DNA of 5,533 bases. Source: Candidatus Magasanikiibacteriota bacterium (GTDB lineage: Bacteria > Patescibacteriota > Patescibacteriia > Magasanikbacterales > UBA10003). The position numbers and the translations under genes are program-made. Shown piece after piece: positions 5,050-5,533 of the stretch. The stretch spans positions 1 through 5,533 of the forward strand of contig DOQH01000028.1 in assembly GCA_003514455.1 (NCBI GenBank). Direction: 5' to 3'. A model generated the notes under the pieces. That model was given only the letters and a program-made list of their open reading frames with translations, was not told the origin of the DNA and ran no database searches. The stretch's first letter is position 1; each line of letters starts with the position of its first letter.

Positions 5050-5361
5050 ATGTCTGATATTATTCGTCTAAGCATTTCCGAAGCCAGCCGTCTTTTTGGC
5101 GTTAACGCACAGACAATCCGTCGCGGTATCAGACAACAAGAAATTTCATATTCTGTTGTCCGCAATCGTTATCAACTAAACTTTGAAAGTGTGCTCAAGT
5201 GGTCACAACGCCGCACTACCATTCAAAATAAATTGGCAAAAAATGGCATAGGTCAATATGTGGATAAGTGGAAAATCAAAAATCCCCTTTACAGCCCAAA
5301 CCCCAAAGTTATCCCCACCACTTCAAACAAGACTGGCACCACTCACCCGCCAACAAAATAA
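5050..5361 (+). CDS. Small HTH DNA-binding protein (MerR/excisionase-type HTH)
   Basis: A 103-residue protein. Residues 6-52 fit the winged-helix fold of the excisionase/MerR HTH family: RLSISEASRLFGVNAQTIRRGIRQQ forms the helix-turn-helix (6-30), with G17, T22 and R24/R25 at the usual positions. VVRNRYQLNFESVLKW (36-51) follows as the wing and closing helix. The basic tail (53-103) contains GIGQYVDKWKIKNPLYSPNP, then a Thr/Pro/Lys-rich end. I recall similar short proteins from Parcubacterial genomes but know no function. I chose ATG 5050 because it starts just before the domain; an in-frame TTG at 4993 would run through the promoter and inverted repeat 3. No Shine-Dalgarno is present. It is the obvious candidate to bind the three 26-bp repeats. 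Excisionase function is not implied, since no integrase or attachment site is visible. Confidence 0.82.
   Translation: MSDIIRLSISEASRLFGVNAQTIRRGIRQQEISYSVVRNRYQLNFESVLKWSQRRTTIQNKLAKNGIGQYVDKWKIKNPLYSPNPKVIPTTSNKTGTTHPPTK
5259..5267 (-). promoter_or_regulatory. DnaA-box sequence TTATCCACA within the HTH gene
   Basis: Exact DnaA-box consensus on the minus strand, inside codons for the YVDKW segment of the tail. It may be coincidental with the coding sequence, but it is the third exact box within 390 bp. A one-mismatch relative, TTATCCCCA, follows at 5309-5317 on the plus strand. Confidence 0.35.
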
Positions 5362-5364
5362 TCA

Positions 5365-5393
5365 TTTACTCTTCGTCTCTCTTCTGGTAAAAT
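5365..5393 (+). promoter_or_regulatory. Candidate promoter of the right-edge gene
   Basis: TTTACT (5365-5370, four of six) and TAAAAT (5388-5393, five of six) are spaced by 17 bp, with TG one base before the -10 (extended -10). It begins 4 bp after the HTH stop codon. Transcription would start near 5400, giving a leader of about 45 nt to the ATG at 5445, or an almost leaderless message for the in-frame ATG at 5403. Confidence 0.42.
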
Positions 5394-5431
5394 ATCTAAC
5401 GTATGATGGAAGATAAAAACATAAAACCATT

Positions 5432-5439
5432 GGAGGGAG
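5432..5439 (+). promoter_or_regulatory. Strong Shine-Dalgarno site for ATG 5445
   Basis: GGAGGGAG lies with its GGAGG 8 nt before ATG 5445, an ideal spacing. It is the only consensus ribosome-binding site seen before any gene in the window and decides the start over the in-frame ATGs at 5403 and 5406. Confidence 0.6.
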
Positions 5440-5444
5440 AAGTA

Positions 5445-5533
5445 ATGAAGATTAAACAATCACCAACATCGGCTGTGAAGTCAGGTGTTTTTATTGGTAC
5501 TTTGAATTTTGTAATGTCGCCTGCTAAAAAAAT
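5445..5533 (+). CDS. Unrecognised protein, N-terminal fragment (continues beyond right edge)
   Basis: Twenty-nine codons are visible from ATG 5445 to the edge, without a stop: MKIKQSPTSAVKSGVFIGTL and nine more residues ending SPAKK. In-frame ATGs at 5403 and 5406 would add 14 or 13 residues (MEDKNIKPLEGEV after the second Met), but the strong Shine-Dalgarno site favours 5445. Composition is ordinary and no domain can be named from so short a piece. It lies 83 bp after the HTH gene on the same strand with its own candidate promoter, so it is probably transcribed separately. Confidence 0.55.
   Translation, partial: MKIKQSPTSAVKSGVFIGTLNFVMSPAKK

Noticed and set aside
5050..5361. Excisionase of an integrated element
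   Set aside because: The fold fits, but there is no integrase, tRNA gene, attachment repeat or other mobile gene in the window. A host regulator is simpler.

Overview
The window looks like chromosomal DNA of a Candidate Phyla Radiation bacterium (Patescibacteria, most likely Parcubacteria). This rests on recognition of protein style, not on a search. The window pairs an ECF-type sigma factor with a membrane-anchored DUF5667-like protein. It also holds a very long secreted Thr/Ala/Val/Asp-rich repeat protein with the N-terminal module common in Parcubacteria, and a small excisionase-type HTH protein with a GIGQYV-like tail. All finished genes end in TAA and no in-frame TGA is needed, so nothing suggests a recoded TGA.

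Layout. Positions 1-4511 hold three genes on the minus strand, transcribed right to left. The sigma factor (4511-3954) overlaps the DUF5667-like membrane protein (3961-2702). After a 149-bp leader with strong RNA-structure potential comes the secreted repeat protein (2552 to beyond the left edge, at least 850 codons, four repeats of about 150 residues). Positions 4512-5049 are a 538-bp divergent intergenic region. To its right, on the plus strand, lie the HTH gene (5050-5361) and the start of an unrecognised gene (5445 to beyond the right edge).

How the parts may work together. The sigma factor and its overlapping partner have the arrangement of a cell-envelope stress or surface-sensing pair: a cytoplasmic N-terminus, one membrane span and a long extracytoplasmic helical region. 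The large surface protein directly downstream is a plausible target. Just upstream of the sigma gene there is a match to ECF-type promoters (TGTAAC, 16 bp, CGTC) ending 7 bp before the ATG, which suggests autoregulation and a nearly leaderless transcript. A housekeeping-type promoter lies about 110 bp further upstream.

The intergenic region is the most striking part. Three copies of a 26-bp inverted repeat occur at 4850, 4930 and 5024. The first two flank a pair of inverted, exact DnaA-box sequences, an AT-rich tract follows, and the third abuts the HTH start codon. Every exact TTATNCACA match I found in the window lies between 4879 and 5267. This fits either a replication origin with an origin-linked regulator, or an autoregulated HTH gene that happens to lie beside DnaA sites. 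To its left (4670-4835) is a GC-rich tract of nested inverted repeats with no credible gene.
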